Source: Pyrinomonadaceae bacterium
GTDB taxonomy: Bacteria; Acidobacteriota; Blastocatellia; Pyrinomonadales; Pyrinomonadaceae
Direction: 5' to 3'
Length of the DNA stretch: 64,000 bases
Assembly: GCA_028284415.1 (NCBI GenBank)
Contig: JANQRU010000007.1
Coordinates: 1,033,243 to 1,097,242, forward strand
Under the pieces are notes generated by a model. The model was not told the DNA's origin. It searched no databases and worked only from the letters and a program-made list of their open reading frames with translations. Positions 43,341 through 51,503 of the stretch are shown here, piece by piece. How positions within the stretch are numbered: the first letter of the stretch is position 1; every line of letters begins with the position of its first letter. A program made the position numbers and the translations under genes.

Positions 43341-43611
43341 TGACGGACGTGACATTCCTTCCGAAATTTTAGCCGAAGCAGTTTTGGAAATTGTTGATAA
43401 ATTTGATGCCGCAAGTTATGAAACTCAAAAAGTAGAAGGGCATTGGCGTTTTCAAGGAGTTTTATACCGTGATAATTTAACCAAAATCGTCGTTGATATA
43501 GCCGATACTGAAGAAAACCGTGAATGGATGAGAGAATTCAAGAGACGCTGGAAAGTTAAATTAGACCAACTCGAATTGTGGCTTGTTAGCTACGTTATTG
43601 AAATTGAATAA
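43291..43611 (+). CDS. small protein, second of an overlapping pair
   Basis: This 106-residue protein starts inside the preceding gene (50-base overlap). It reads RRFEILLPLQFNDGRDIPSE, VLEIVDKFDAASYETQKVEG, LTKIVVDIADTEENREWMRE and ends LWLVSYVIEIE. It looks like a compact folded domain. I recall similar sequences in other phyla, without an assigned function. The overlap and matched sizes suggest the two products are made together. Confidence 0.6.
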   Translation: MNNKLRRFEILLPLQFNDGRDIPSEILAEAVLEIVDKFDAASYETQKVEGHWRFQGVLYRDNLTKIVVDIADTEENREWMREFKRRWKVKLDQLELWLVSYVIEIE

Positions 43612-43650
43612 ATTAAAAGTCCGAAGTTCAAAAACTTCGGACTTTTAATT
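43611..43650. terminator. bidirectional terminator, perfect 18-bp stem
   Basis: AATTAAAAGTCCGAAGTT and AACTTCGGACTTTTAATT flank loop CAAA. It begins at the last base of the plus-strand gene and ends 21 bases before the converging acyl-CoA dehydrogenase stop. T-rich arms serve both directions. Confidence 0.85.
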
Positions 43651-43670
43651 TCCTAGTCTAAAATCTAAAT

Positions 43671-45452
43671 TTAGAAATTATAAGTATTCGCACTAATCAA
43701 ACCATCTGCAATTCTCTGACGAGCGGCAATTGTGTTGATTGGTGAATTGTTTTTTGTGAAACGCTTTAATGCTACGAGCATCATTTTCATTTCGTCGCCT
43801 TCGGCAAAGCCTGCAACTGTATTTTTTGCAGTTGCTTCGATGCGTTGGATTGCGTCGTTGCAGAAAACTCCTGCGGCATCAATGTATTTTGCGGCGGCTT
43901 CTTCGCCATCGCGTTCAGCTAATTTTGTCGCACGCAAAACTGCTGTTTCCATTGCGTAGGCTTCCATAATTATGTCAGCACAATTAATTAAGATTTCCTG
44001 TTGCTTTTGAATGCCAGCCATATATTTTTGAGCGGCACTTCCAAGAACCATCAATGCAACTTTTTTGGCGTTGCGAGCAAGTTTTAATTCGGTTTCGAGC
44101 AAACCTGTTTCTTCATCAAATGATAAAACAGGATTAAGAATTTCTTCTTGCAAAGCGGTTGCGGCTTTCAATAAACCAAGTTCGCCTTTCATGGCTTTTT
44201 TGAGAAGCATTCCCGGAATGAGCATACGGTTGATTTCGTTTGTTCCTTCAAAAATGCGGTTGATGCGTGCGTCACGATAAGCTTTTTCCGCAGGGTAATC
44301 TGCCGAATATCCTGCACCACCGTAAATTTGAACCATTTCATCAACGACATAATCTAAAACTTCTGAGCAATAAACTTTATTGATTGAAGATTCGACTGCA
44401 TATTCTTCGATGGATTTGAGTTTTTTCTTTGAATCAGTTCCGTCACCGATAAGCGAATCAATCATTCCGACTGTGCGGTATGTAATGCTTTCCGCAACCC
44501 AAGTTTTAATTGCCATCTCAGCCAATTTATGTTTGATAGCACCGAATTTTGCAATTGGAGTTTTGAATTGCTCACGCTCGTTTGCATATTGAACTGCATG
44601 TGCAATCGCTTGTTTTGCTCCGCCAGTTACAGATGCACCGAGTTTGAAACGACCGACATTCAAAACATTCAAAGCAATTTTTGCACCATCGCCAATCTCA
44701 CCGATCAAATTTCCGACAGGAGTTCTTGCATCAGACAAAATAAGCGGTGTTGTTGAGGAAGATTTGATTCCCATTTTGTGTTCTTCCGCACCCGGACGGC
44801 AGTTTTCGCTACGTTCCATCATAAACGCTGAGAATTTGTCATCTTCGCCGTCAACTTTTGCAAACACGATGTAAAAATCTGCAAAACTTCCGTTGGAGAT
44901 CCACATCTTCTCACCATTCAAGATCCACTCGTTGCCGTCTTCAGAAAGTTTAGCTGAGCACTTTGCTCCCAAAGCATCCGAACCGCTTCCCGCTTCTGAC
45001 AAGCAATAAGCCGAAACTTTTTCACCCGAAACGATTTGTGGAACATATTTTTTCTTTAATTCTTCCGAACCGAAATAAACGATTGGTAATAGACCGATTG
45101 ATGAATGTGCACCAAATGTTGTTCCGAATCCGCCACCGCGTCCAGTCATTTCCGCAATGACAGTTCCGGTAACTTGATCCATATCCATTCCGCCGTATTC
45201 TTCAGGAATATTCGCTCCGAAGAGTCCCAAATCACCAATTTTGTTGACAAGTTCTTTAGCAACTTCCCACTCGTGATTTTCCATTCTCTCTAAGTTCGGC
45301 ACGACTTCGTTATCAATAAATTCACGTGTCGTTTCACTGATCATCTTGTGTTCTTCGGTAAAATCTTCCGGCGTAAAAATCTCGCTCGCCTCACGGTCTT
45401 CTATCAAAAACGATCCGCCCTTTACATATTCCTTTTCCATTTGTGCATCCAT
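43671..45452 (-). CDS. acyl-CoA dehydrogenase (long form)
   Basis: This FAD-dependent first enzyme of fatty-acid beta-oxidation is 593 residues, the long form with a C-terminal extension. Marks: ITGRGGGFGTTFGAHSS type active-site entrance, AYCLSEAGSGSDALGAKCSA (FAD/substrate motif), WILNGEKMWISNGSFADFYI, QIYGGAGYSADYPAEKAYRD and ARINRIFEGTNEINRMLIPG. The start ATG has AGAGGA 11 bases before it. The promoter and a FadR-type operator overlap upstream. The thiolase at 47417 carries the same operator, so they should be co-regulated by fatty acids. Confidence 0.93.
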   Translation of the reverse strand: MDAQMEKEYVKGGSFLIEDREASEIFTPEDFTEEHKMISETTREFIDNEVVPNLERMENHEWEVAKELVNKIGDLGLFGANIPEEYGGMDMDQVTGTVIAEMTGRGGGFGTTFGAHSSIGLLPIVYFGSEELKKKYVPQIVSGEKVSAYCLSEAGSGSDALGAKCSAKLSEDGNEWILNGEKMWISNGSFADFYIVFAKVDGEDDKFSAFMMERSENCRPGAEEHKMGIKSSSTTPLILSDARTPVGNLIGEIGDGAKIALNVLNVGRFKLGASVTGGAKQAIAHAVQYANEREQFKTPIAKFGAIKHKLAEMAIKTWVAESITYRTVGMIDSLIGDGTDSKKKLKSIEEYAVESSINKVYCSEVLDYVVDEMVQIYGGAGYSADYPAEKAYRDARINRIFEGTNEINRMLIPGMLLKKAMKGELGLLKAATALQEEILNPVLSFDEETGLLETELKLARNAKKVALMVLGSAAQKYMAGIQKQQEILINCADIIMEAYAMETAVLRATKLAERDGEEAAAKYIDAAGVFCNDAIQRIEATAKNTVAGFAEGDEMKMMLVALKRFTKNNSPINTIAARQRIADGLISANTYNF

Positions 45453-45493
45453 ATTTTTAAAATCCTCTTTTTCTACTAAATTTTGCTTCTGTT

Positions 45494-45523
45494 ATTATAA
45501 CTGAATGAACATTCATTCAGCAA
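45494..45523 (-). promoter_or_regulatory. acyl-CoA dehydrogenase promoter with FadR-type operator in its spacer
   Basis: On the minus strand, TTGCTG (45523-45518) and TATAAT (45499-45494) are 18 bases apart. The palindrome TGAATGAACATTCATTCA (45502-45519) fills the spacer and touches the -35. It matches the B. subtilis FadR consensus TGAATGAMTANTCATTCA outside the centre. A bound repressor would block RNA polymerase. Confidence 0.7.
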
Positions 45524-45624
45524 GGAAAAATATTGATAACGTTTATATGTAACCGATTCTAGGTTGTTCCGCTCAAGTTATGCTAAAGCAGACAAAATGG
45601 TTATCAAAAAATGTTATTCCCTTA

Positions 45625-46584
45625 TTAGTTTATTTTTTGTTTTCTTGACCAAGAGTTTGAAAAAAACTTCCAAATCTCGTCACAAGCATTTATTTCTCGG
45701 CTTGTTTTTCCTAGCAATCTCTCACTTAAAATTTCTAATCCGCCAGCCCAAGTGTGTCCGCCGCCTTTTATTTTATATAGCACAACGTCTCCGCCTTTTT
45801 TGCATTTATTAAAGGTTTGTTTAGAAACGGTCGTGCCGTCGTCTTCTTTATCTGGTAAGTCAACTATAGTTTTTTTTGAATCACACCCGTTGTGTTTTCT
45901 CCAAAACTCTAAATAATCATCGGTGGAAATAACCTTGCCCCTTTTTGACCATAAAACTTGTGCCTCTCCACCATCGTAGGGAACCATTGGGTCATCCGTT
46001 CCATTCATTACAAGAATTCCGACTTTATTTTTAGGCTTACAATTCGGAAAATAATCCTCGGAAATTGTTGCCGTTACGATTGCACCACCTTTAAAAACAT
46101 CCGAACGGTCGCAGAGTAATCTCGTGGACATAAATCCACCGTTCGAGATACCTGAAGTAAAAACTTTTTCGGAATCAATGCTATATTTCTTTTTCAAGGA
46201 GTTAACGATCTCAACTAAAAACCCAACATCATCTACGTTTTCTCGCCAAGATTTCGTTTTGTTACTTTTTCTTCCGTCATTCCAATGTCTTCCAACACCT
46301 TGCGGATAAACAACGATAAAATTATTCTCATCTGCTAATTCATTAAATCTGCCGTAGGTAAAACCCGACATTCCTTTAGCTGTTCCGCTTCCACCGTGCA
46401 GTACAAAGAGAACCGCTAAGTCTTTGGCTTTTTCTACATTTGGAGGAAGATGAAGCCAGTAAGTGCGTTCATACTTTCCCCATTGCAAGGTCGATTTCTG
46501 AATATCTTTTTGATACTTCCTAAATTGAAAAGCATTACAATTTACAAAAAAAATCAGTATAAAGAGAAGAATTGTAATTTTCAT
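45625..46584 (-). CDS. polyhydroxybutyrate depolymerase/feruloyl esterase-like lipoprotein
   Basis: This secreted alpha/beta hydrolase is about 319 residues from ATG 46584 (GAGGA nine bases upstream). The signal KITILLFILIFFVNC ends in a possible lipobox. Marks of the LpqC/PHB depolymerase family: VLFVLHGGSGTAKGMSGFTY, YPQGVGRHWNDGRKSN, the nucleophile elbow FTSGISNGGFMSTRL (GISNG), PIMVPYDGGE-type Asp region (NGTDDPMVPYDGG) and the catalytic His in GGGHTWAGG. All triad positions are present. It lies between the two fad-type genes but has no copy of their operator. Confidence 0.85.
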   Translation of the reverse strand: MKITILLFILIFFVNCNAFQFRKYQKDIQKSTLQWGKYERTYWLHLPPNVEKAKDLAVLFVLHGGSGTAKGMSGFTYGRFNELADENNFIVVYPQGVGRHWNDGRKSNKTKSWRENVDDVGFLVEIVNSLKKKYSIDSEKVFTSGISNGGFMSTRLLCDRSDVFKGGAIVTATISEDYFPNCKPKNKVGILVMNGTDDPMVPYDGGEAQVLWSKRGKVISTDDYLEFWRKHNGCDSKKTIVDLPDKEDDGTTVSKQTFNKCKKGGDVVLYKIKGGGHTWAGGLEILSERLLGKTSREINACDEIWKFFSNSWSRKQKIN

Positions 46585-46642
46585 AAAATATGTCCTCAAT
46601 TTATACTGACGTTTTTGCTTTTGATTTTGTTTACATTATTTA

Positions 46643-47140
46643 CTAGATACTGTCAAAAACCTTTTCCAAAGCCCCTAAAGTTATGGTTTCACTTATTTTT
46701 TCGACAAACTCTTTGTGACTTTCTTCAACACTGGCAATTCCGTCTTTCAAAATAATTGGGAAATAATCCAAATCGCCCGCACCTCTGTAGGTTGATAAAA
46801 CGCAGTATTCAGCACAAAAACCTGTCAACAAAACTGTGTCTATATCGTTTTCTTGCAAGATTTTGTCGCAATCAGTTTTGTTAAAACTATTGCCATAATG
46901 TTTATGAATTTTGATGTCGTTTTCAGAGGGCTTTAGTGAATCAATAAATTCAAAACCTTCCGAACCTTCAACGACTCCGTCTTCTTCATCAACATTGTAA
47001 ACCCAAATGATTGGAAGCTTTTTGTCCTTAAAAATTGGAATGACGGCGTTAATATATTCCGAGGCACTATCCATTTGAGAGACAGTCTTGCCTGCGTAAT
47101 ATTCTTTCTGCATATCAATTATCATTAATGCCGTTTTCAT
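46643..47140 (-). CDS. isochorismatase-family cysteine hydrolase
   Basis: This 165-residue cytoplasmic hydrolase of the isochorismatase/nicotinamidase fold has the catalytic triad: Asp in MIIDMQKEYY, Lys in the IKIHKHYGNSF loop and Cys in TVLLTGFCAEYCVLSTYRGA. Length is standard for short family members. Substrate (isochorismate, nicotinamide or another amide) cannot be told. It lies upstream of the esterase on the same strand, 58 bases apart. Confidence 0.88.
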   Translation of the reverse strand: MKTALMIIDMQKEYYAGKTVSQMDSASEYINAVIPIFKDKKLPIIWVYNVDEEDGVVEGSEGFEFIDSLKPSENDIKIHKHYGNSFNKTDCDKILQENDIDTVLLTGFCAEYCVLSTYRGAGDLDYFPIILKDGIASVEESHKEFVEKISETITLGALEKVFDSI

Positions 47141-47192
47141 GATTTTTGAATTTCTTTGAGGGCAATCTCCCGATTTGTATAAACTGCTAGCT

Positions 47193-47377
47193 TGCTTTTA
47201 TCAATTGCCACTAGCTTCAGCTAGTGGAATATTTCTGAAAGGAAGATTGGGCTTTAGCCCAAATCTATTAAATTAAATTCTTATTGGCTTCAGCCTAATC
47301 GAAATGTTCGGCTAAAGCCAAGAAGAAAGAGAGAAAAAACCAGCCCACTAGCTAAAGCTAGTGGCAAGTTATAAAAA
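47193..47377. repeat. nested palindromic repeat cluster
   Basis: Outer palindromes CCACTAGCTTCAGCTAGTGG (47208-47227) and CCACTAGCTAAAGCTAGTGG (47345-47364) enclose three smaller ones: GGGCTTTAGCCC (47249-47260), GGCTTCAGCC (47286-47295) and GGCTAAAGCC (47310-47319). The outer flanks also pair with each other (TTGCTTTTA / TAAAAAGCAA), so the whole is one large inverted repeat built from GCTNNAGC cores. No reading frame is inside. Confidence 0.85.
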
Positions 47378-47416
47378 GCAATTACAAAATCAAAGCTTTT
47401 ATAACTTGCTAAAAAT

Positions 47417-48598
47417 TTAATCCAATAACTCAAAAATTCCAGCCGCTCCCATTCCGCCGCCGACGCACATTGTAACCATTCCGTATTTGTGGTTTTCTCG
47501 TCGCATTTCTTGCAGAATTGTTGCGGTTAATTTTGCTCCTGTGCAACCCAAAGGATGTCCGAGTGCGATTGCTCCTCCGTTGACATTTACTTTGTCGGGA
47601 TTCATTTCGAGGAGTTTCATTACTGACAAACCTTGAGCGGCAAACGCTTCATTAAGTTCAAAAACGCCGATGTCGTCCATTTCTAAACCAGCCATTTTCA
47701 AAGCCTTCGGAATTGCATAAACTGGTCCAATTCCCATTTCTTCGGGCAAACATCCGGCAGTTGCATAACTCACAAAACGTGCCATTGGTTTTAGTCCCAT
47801 TTCTTCCGCTTTGTCCGCAGACATCACGACCGTTGCCGCCGCACCATCAGACATTTGCGAAGATGTTCCTGCCGTTACTGTTCCTTTTGCGTGAAACACA
47901 GGACGCAACTTTTGCAAACCTTCGATCGTGGCATCATAGCGAACGCCTTCGTCTGTATCGAACACAACTTCTTTACGACGCACACGACCTTTTTCATCTG
48001 CTTCATCAACAAAAACCGTATGCGGAACAATCTCATCTTTGAACTTCCCGCTTTTAATCGCTGCCGCTGCTTTTTGATGGGATTTTAATGAAAATTCATC
48101 CTGCTCTTCGCGAGAAATCTCATATTTATTCGCCAAGTTCTCCGCCGTCAATCCCATATTCAAATAATAATCCGGATACGTTTCAACAATCTGCGGATTC
48201 GGACGAAACGCATTTCCACCCATCGGAATCATCGACATCGTTTCTAATCCGCCTGCAACGATAACTTCCGCACCGCCAGTGCGAATTCTATCCGCCGCCA
48301 AAGCAATCGTTTGCAAACCGCTTGAGCAATAACGATTAACCGTCATCGCCGAAGTCTCCACAGGCAAACCAGCCGCAATCATCGCCGTCCGTGCAATGTT
48401 CATCCCCTGCTCAGCTTCGGGAAACGCACACCCCATAATCACATCTTCAACCTGCGAACCTTCAAGCCCTTCAACCTGCTCAACCGCCGCCTTAATCGCC
48501 GTCGCCCCCAAATCATCAGGACGTGTATTCTTCAAAGTCCCCTTCGGAGCCTTCCCAACCGCCGTTCTAACCGACGAAACTATAACTGCATCTTTCAT
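47417..48598 (-). CDS. acetyl-CoA C-acyltransferase (thiolase)
   Basis: This last beta-oxidation enzyme cleaves 3-ketoacyl-CoA. It has 393 residues from ATG 48598 (AAAGGA eight bases upstream; a GTG six codons earlier is less likely). Conserved sites: the nucleophile Cys in TVNRYCSSGLQTIALAADRI (about 89), GGLETMSMIPMGGNAF, VNVNGGAIALGHPLGCTGAK (His site) and TMCVGGGMGAAGIFEL (second Cys near the C terminus). It shares a FadR-type operator with the acyl-CoA dehydrogenase gene. Confidence 0.95.
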   Translation of the reverse strand: MKDAVIVSSVRTAVGKAPKGTLKNTRPDDLGATAIKAAVEQVEGLEGSQVEDVIMGCAFPEAEQGMNIARTAMIAAGLPVETSAMTVNRYCSSGLQTIALAADRIRTGGAEVIVAGGLETMSMIPMGGNAFRPNPQIVETYPDYYLNMGLTAENLANKYEISREEQDEFSLKSHQKAAAAIKSGKFKDEIVPHTVFVDEADEKGRVRRKEVVFDTDEGVRYDATIEGLQKLRPVFHAKGTVTAGTSSQMSDGAAATVVMSADKAEEMGLKPMARFVSYATAGCLPEEMGIGPVYAIPKALKMAGLEMDDIGVFELNEAFAAQGLSVMKLLEMNPDKVNVNGGAIALGHPLGCTGAKLTATILQEMRRENHKYGMVTMCVGGGMGAAGIFELLD

Positions 48599-48625
48599 AA
48601 TTTTTCCTTTGCTCACTTACAAAAT

Positions 48626-48650
48626 ATTATAATGAGTGAATGTTCATTCA
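48626..48650 (-). promoter_or_regulatory. thiolase -10 element with FadR-type operator
   Basis: Read on the minus strand, TGAATGAACATTCACTCA (48650-48633) lies one base upstream of TATAAT (48631-48626). It differs at one position from the site at 45502-45519, and the distance to the -10 is nearly the same (one versus two bases). The -35 region is poor. Confidence 0.65.
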
Positions 48651-48807
48651 TTTTTAATATAATATACAAATATGTTGAGTTTTGCTAATAAAAAACTGCA
48701 TCTCTCTTATTATTTGGGAAACCCTTCTACGTTCTTTTGTCTTTGTGTTTATTATCCTTTATATTTCTTAAAATAAATGCCTTAGATTTTATTAGTTTAA
48801 TTAAATT

Positions 48808-49902
48808 ATGGATTTTGTCGAAAAATATAAAAAACTCAAGCCAACTTATGACAACTACACTGTCAGATTAAAATTACTTATAGAATCACTGCTTATTGCA
48901 GAAAATATTAACTATCACTTGATTGAAGGCAGAGCAAAAGATGTAGAAAGTTTTCGAGAGAAAATTAGAAGAAAAACTTCGAAATACTCCAATCCACTTA
49001 AAGAAATAACTGACTTATGTGGATTAAGAATTATCGTATATTATCAGAAAGACATTGAAATTATTGACAGAATCATAAAGAGTAATTTTAAAGTGGATGC
49101 TGAAAATAGCGTTGATAAAAGTAAAATATTAAATAGTAATGAATTTGGATACTTATCTAACCATTATGTAGTTGAATTAAACGATGATAGATGCAACTTA
49201 ACTGAGTGGAAACCATATGAAAGTATGTGGGCTGAAATTCAATTAAGAACAGTACTACAACATTCTTGGGCAGCAATTTCTCACGAACTTGAATACAAAA
49301 GCAAGTACGATATTCCTGATTTGCTTAAAAGAAAACTTTACAGACTCGCTGGTTTATTTGAATTAGCAGATGAACAATTTGGAGAGGTTAAAGAAGAGCA
49401 ATTTCTATTAGCCCAAGCAATAGAGAATAAAGAAAGTATTGACAACAAAGAAGTCTATAATGAAATAAATTATGAAACAATAAAAAACTTATTTGAATCA
49501 GAAAATGATGTGATAAAGAAATATCTTTCAGCCGGAACTGCTGCTGGATTTATAGACAACCCCGATAATGATCTTAGTAGTGAAGTTGATTATTCAAGAA
49601 TAGTTGAATTACTCTCGATGCTCAAAATAGTTTCAATTGAACAACTTGATAAATTGCTTAAATTAAATTTAAGCAAAGCTGAAGATTATTTCGCTTTTCA
49701 GTTCAAATTACATAAATCTGAAAAAGACGCTTCAGGTATTTGGATAATAACTGCTAGTTTCTTAGTATATATATACCTCATGTCATTTTTAAGTAAAAAA
49801 CAATTAAAATCTTATGCCCCTCCAAATTGGTCATCAGAAATTCTAGATAGCGTAAAAGATGGAATTTTAAAATGGAAAGATTCTAAAAATAGTATTAAAT
49901 AG
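48808..49902 (+). CDS. stand-alone alarmone synthetase (RelA/SpoT synthetase domain)
   Basis: This 364-residue protein lacks the HD hydrolase and the TGS/ACT parts of long RSH enzymes. The synthetase domain (about 1-195) has EGRAKDVESFREKIRRK (the G-R-K substrate loop), LCGLRIIVYYQKD, FGYLSNHYVVEL and the catalytic MWAEIQLRTVLQHSWAAISH with Glu and His in place. The approximately 165-residue C-terminal region is helical and ends with a hydrophobic stretch (IWIITASFLVYIYLMSFL). It is longer than RelP/RelQ-type enzymes and may be a toxic or defence-type synthetase with its control domain built in. No separate antitoxin gene is adjacent. The DNA is notably AT-rich. Confidence 0.82.
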   Translation: MDFVEKYKKLKPTYDNYTVRLKLLIESLLIAENINYHLIEGRAKDVESFREKIRRKTSKYSNPLKEITDLCGLRIIVYYQKDIEIIDRIIKSNFKVDAENSVDKSKILNSNEFGYLSNHYVVELNDDRCNLTEWKPYESMWAEIQLRTVLQHSWAAISHELEYKSKYDIPDLLKRKLYRLAGLFELADEQFGEVKEEQFLLAQAIENKESIDNKEVYNEINYETIKNLFESENDVIKKYLSAGTAAGFIDNPDNDLSSEVDYSRIVELLSMLKIVSIEQLDKLLKLNLSKAEDYFAFQFKLHKSEKDASGIWIITASFLVYIYLMSFLSKKQLKSYAPPNWSSEILDSVKDGILKWKDSKNSIK

Positions 49903-50001
49903 AATATCTGATTTATTCCCAAGTTATTTACGGCTACGCCGTCCAATGTGCAGAAATGTTGAGCTTTTCCGACAATCTCACCACCCAACAAAGAGGCTAC
50001 G

Positions 50002-50095
50002 CCTGACGCCATTCGATTTTTTCAGCATCAATTTCTAAAGGTTCATTTTCCAAATACCTCCGATGCCAAATCCGCACGCTTGAATTGTGATTTAA
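50002..50095 (-). pseudogene. possible gene remnant in frame after the HNH gene
   Basis: Beyond the HNH stop codon the same frame continues about 30 codons without a stop, including VRIWHRRYLENEPLEIDAEK, ending IEWRQA and a stop in the GGCGTAGCC-type sequence. It reads like real protein but has no start of its own. It could be the end of a lost gene or the original C terminus of the HNH protein after a nonsense change. Confidence 0.3.
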
Positions 50096-50500
50096 TCAAT
50101 TTGATAAATCTGAAAGAATTCTTTCTTCAACTCTCACCGAGTTGTTTAATTGCAGAAGGAAAATAGTTGCTCTTGCGTTTGAGGTTAATCCTGTAAGAAT
50201 TCCATTCTCAGTTTGAAAATGTTCGTTCCAAATATCATTTCGAGGATTAAAAAGTGGAACAATTTCACCTGTTTCATTATCAATTGAGGCAATATCGCTT
50301 CCTTTATGTTTATTGCAAAGGGTGCAAGATAAAGCGAGGTTATCTTCAACTGTTTGTCCACCATGTTTTTCGGCAATGATATGGTCAATTTGATGTTTTG
50401 CAAAAGTTTCTTCTTCGGAAATAAGGCAGTATTCGCAAAGACCTTTTGCACGTTTGTGGACTAAATCTCTGAGTGCTTTTGGGATATATGTAACACTCAT
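50096..50500 (-). CDS. HNH endonuclease-domain protein
   Basis: This 134-residue HNH protein has CEYCLISEEETFAKHQIDHI, EKHGGQTVEDNLALSCTLCN and KHKGSDIASID. The two CxxC pairs should bind zinc, and the H-N-H set is DHI, DNL and KHKG. It is typical of small HNH proteins found with ribbon or antitoxin-like partners. The ATG overlaps the preceding gene by four bases (ATGA), so the two form one unit. A role in DNA cleavage is from the family; its biological target is unknown. Confidence 0.87.
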   Translation of the reverse strand: MSVTYIPKALRDLVHKRAKGLCEYCLISEEETFAKHQIDHIIAEKHGGQTVEDNLALSCTLCNKHKGSDIASIDNETGEIVPLFNPRNDIWNEHFQTENGILTGLTSNARATIFLLQLNNSVRVEERILSDLSN

Positions 50501-50847
50501 TGTTGTAATTGTTGTCTAGCTTTTGCTTTAGCAATTCGGACAAGATGTTCGACAAACTCATAACTCGCCCATTTCTGTTCTTCCGATTCGGTCAAACCTT
50601 CATTTCGATTTTTCTCAAGTAATTCATTAATCTCATTTTGCAAATCTTCGGAAGGACGCAAAGCGATAATTTCTTCCGCCGTCGGCAAACCTGCAAGAAA
50701 TTCTAAAACAGCTGCAAGACTTTTGTAACCGACCAGAGAACTGGCTCGAAACTCACGCAAACCAAGTTCAACAATTTTTTCTAATTGTTCTGTATTTGAC
50801 CGCAAGCGAATCGCTAAACTTTCGGGAATATCAATTGTTACCTGCAT
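50497..50847 (-). CDS. antitoxin-like partner of the HNH gene
   Basis: This 116-residue protein opens MQVTIDIPESLAIRLRSNTE, a strand-helix start resembling ribbon-type antitoxins. It continues LAAVLEFLAGLPTAEEIIAL, then a charged helix ending AKARQQLQQ. Short proteins of this kind beside HNH genes are common in cyanobacteria and some other phyla as I recall. The four-base overlap with the HNH gene suggests joint expression. Antitoxin function is inference. Confidence 0.6.
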   Translation of the reverse strand: MQVTIDIPESLAIRLRSNTEQLEKIVELGLREFRASSLVGYKSLAAVLEFLAGLPTAEEIIALRPSEDLQNEINELLEKNRNEGLTESEEQKWASYEFVEHLVRIAKAKARQQLQQ

Positions 50848-50961
50848 AATTTAATCCTCATTTTGATTCTTTTATGATTATAACAAAGTTTCGTTTTTTT
50901 ACGTTCATAAAGTTAGATTTTGACTTCATATTTATGTATTGTCTTAACTAGATTAAGGATT

Positions 50962-51360
50962 ATGAACCATCTTTCTCTCAAAACGCATATTAGCTTGTTT
51001 ATAATGAGTTTTGTTACTTGGGCATTATTCGTGATTATCGGATTACCCGATTACTATCAAAGTTGGAGTAACAACGCTAAAGTCATTGTCTGTTTTATTG
51101 TTACAGTAGCTTACGTCCCGCTATGCTCTTTTTTGATAAGAAAAATGTTTCCTGACAAAGAGTATTTCAAAAATTCTCTATGGCTTGCACTTTACCTGAC
51201 TGTTCCGCTGTTTATTTTTGACGTTATTTATATTATGGGTTTTTTGGGAGAAAAAGACCTTTTATTCGTGGCTAAGTATTGGTATTTAACATTTTTTTAT
51301 TTTTCTTTTTGGTTACAATTTCCAATCATTGGTCTGCTTATGGAAAAGAATGAAGAATAA
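50962..51360 (+). CDS. four-helix membrane protein of unknown function
   Basis: This protein is 132 residues from ATG 50962 (AAGGATT directly upstream); a TTG 42 bases earlier is unlikely. Four hydrophobic helices are visible: ISLFIMSFVTWALFVIIG, AKVIVCFIVTVAYVPLCSFL, LWLALYLTVPLFIFDVIYIM and YWYLTFFYFSFWLQFPIIGL. Short charged loops link them. No family is recognised. Confidence 0.6.
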   Translation: MNHLSLKTHISLFIMSFVTWALFVIIGLPDYYQSWSNNAKVIVCFIVTVAYVPLCSFLIRKMFPDKEYFKNSLWLALYLTVPLFIFDVIYIMGFLGEKDLLFVAKYWYLTFFYFSFWLQFPIIGLLMEKNEE

Positions 51361-51503
51361 TTCCAAATTACCATTGCTTTTTCACACTAAGAAAAATCAG
51401 TCAAAATCCATTTCAATTATTGGCATTTTATTTAATAGCCGTGTCATAAACTAAGTTTTTTTGGTGTTTTATTATTGAAAGCTGAAAAACTCCAAAAAAT
51501 TAA

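Noticed and set aside
43671..48598. One large fatty-acid operon
   Set aside because: The dehydrogenase and thiolase each have their own operator and promoter, and the esterase, isochorismatase and repeat cluster separate them.
49925..50015. Transposon ends in the GGCTACGCC-containing stretch
   Set aside because: Two copies of a nine-base word are present but no paired arms, no transposase and no target duplication.
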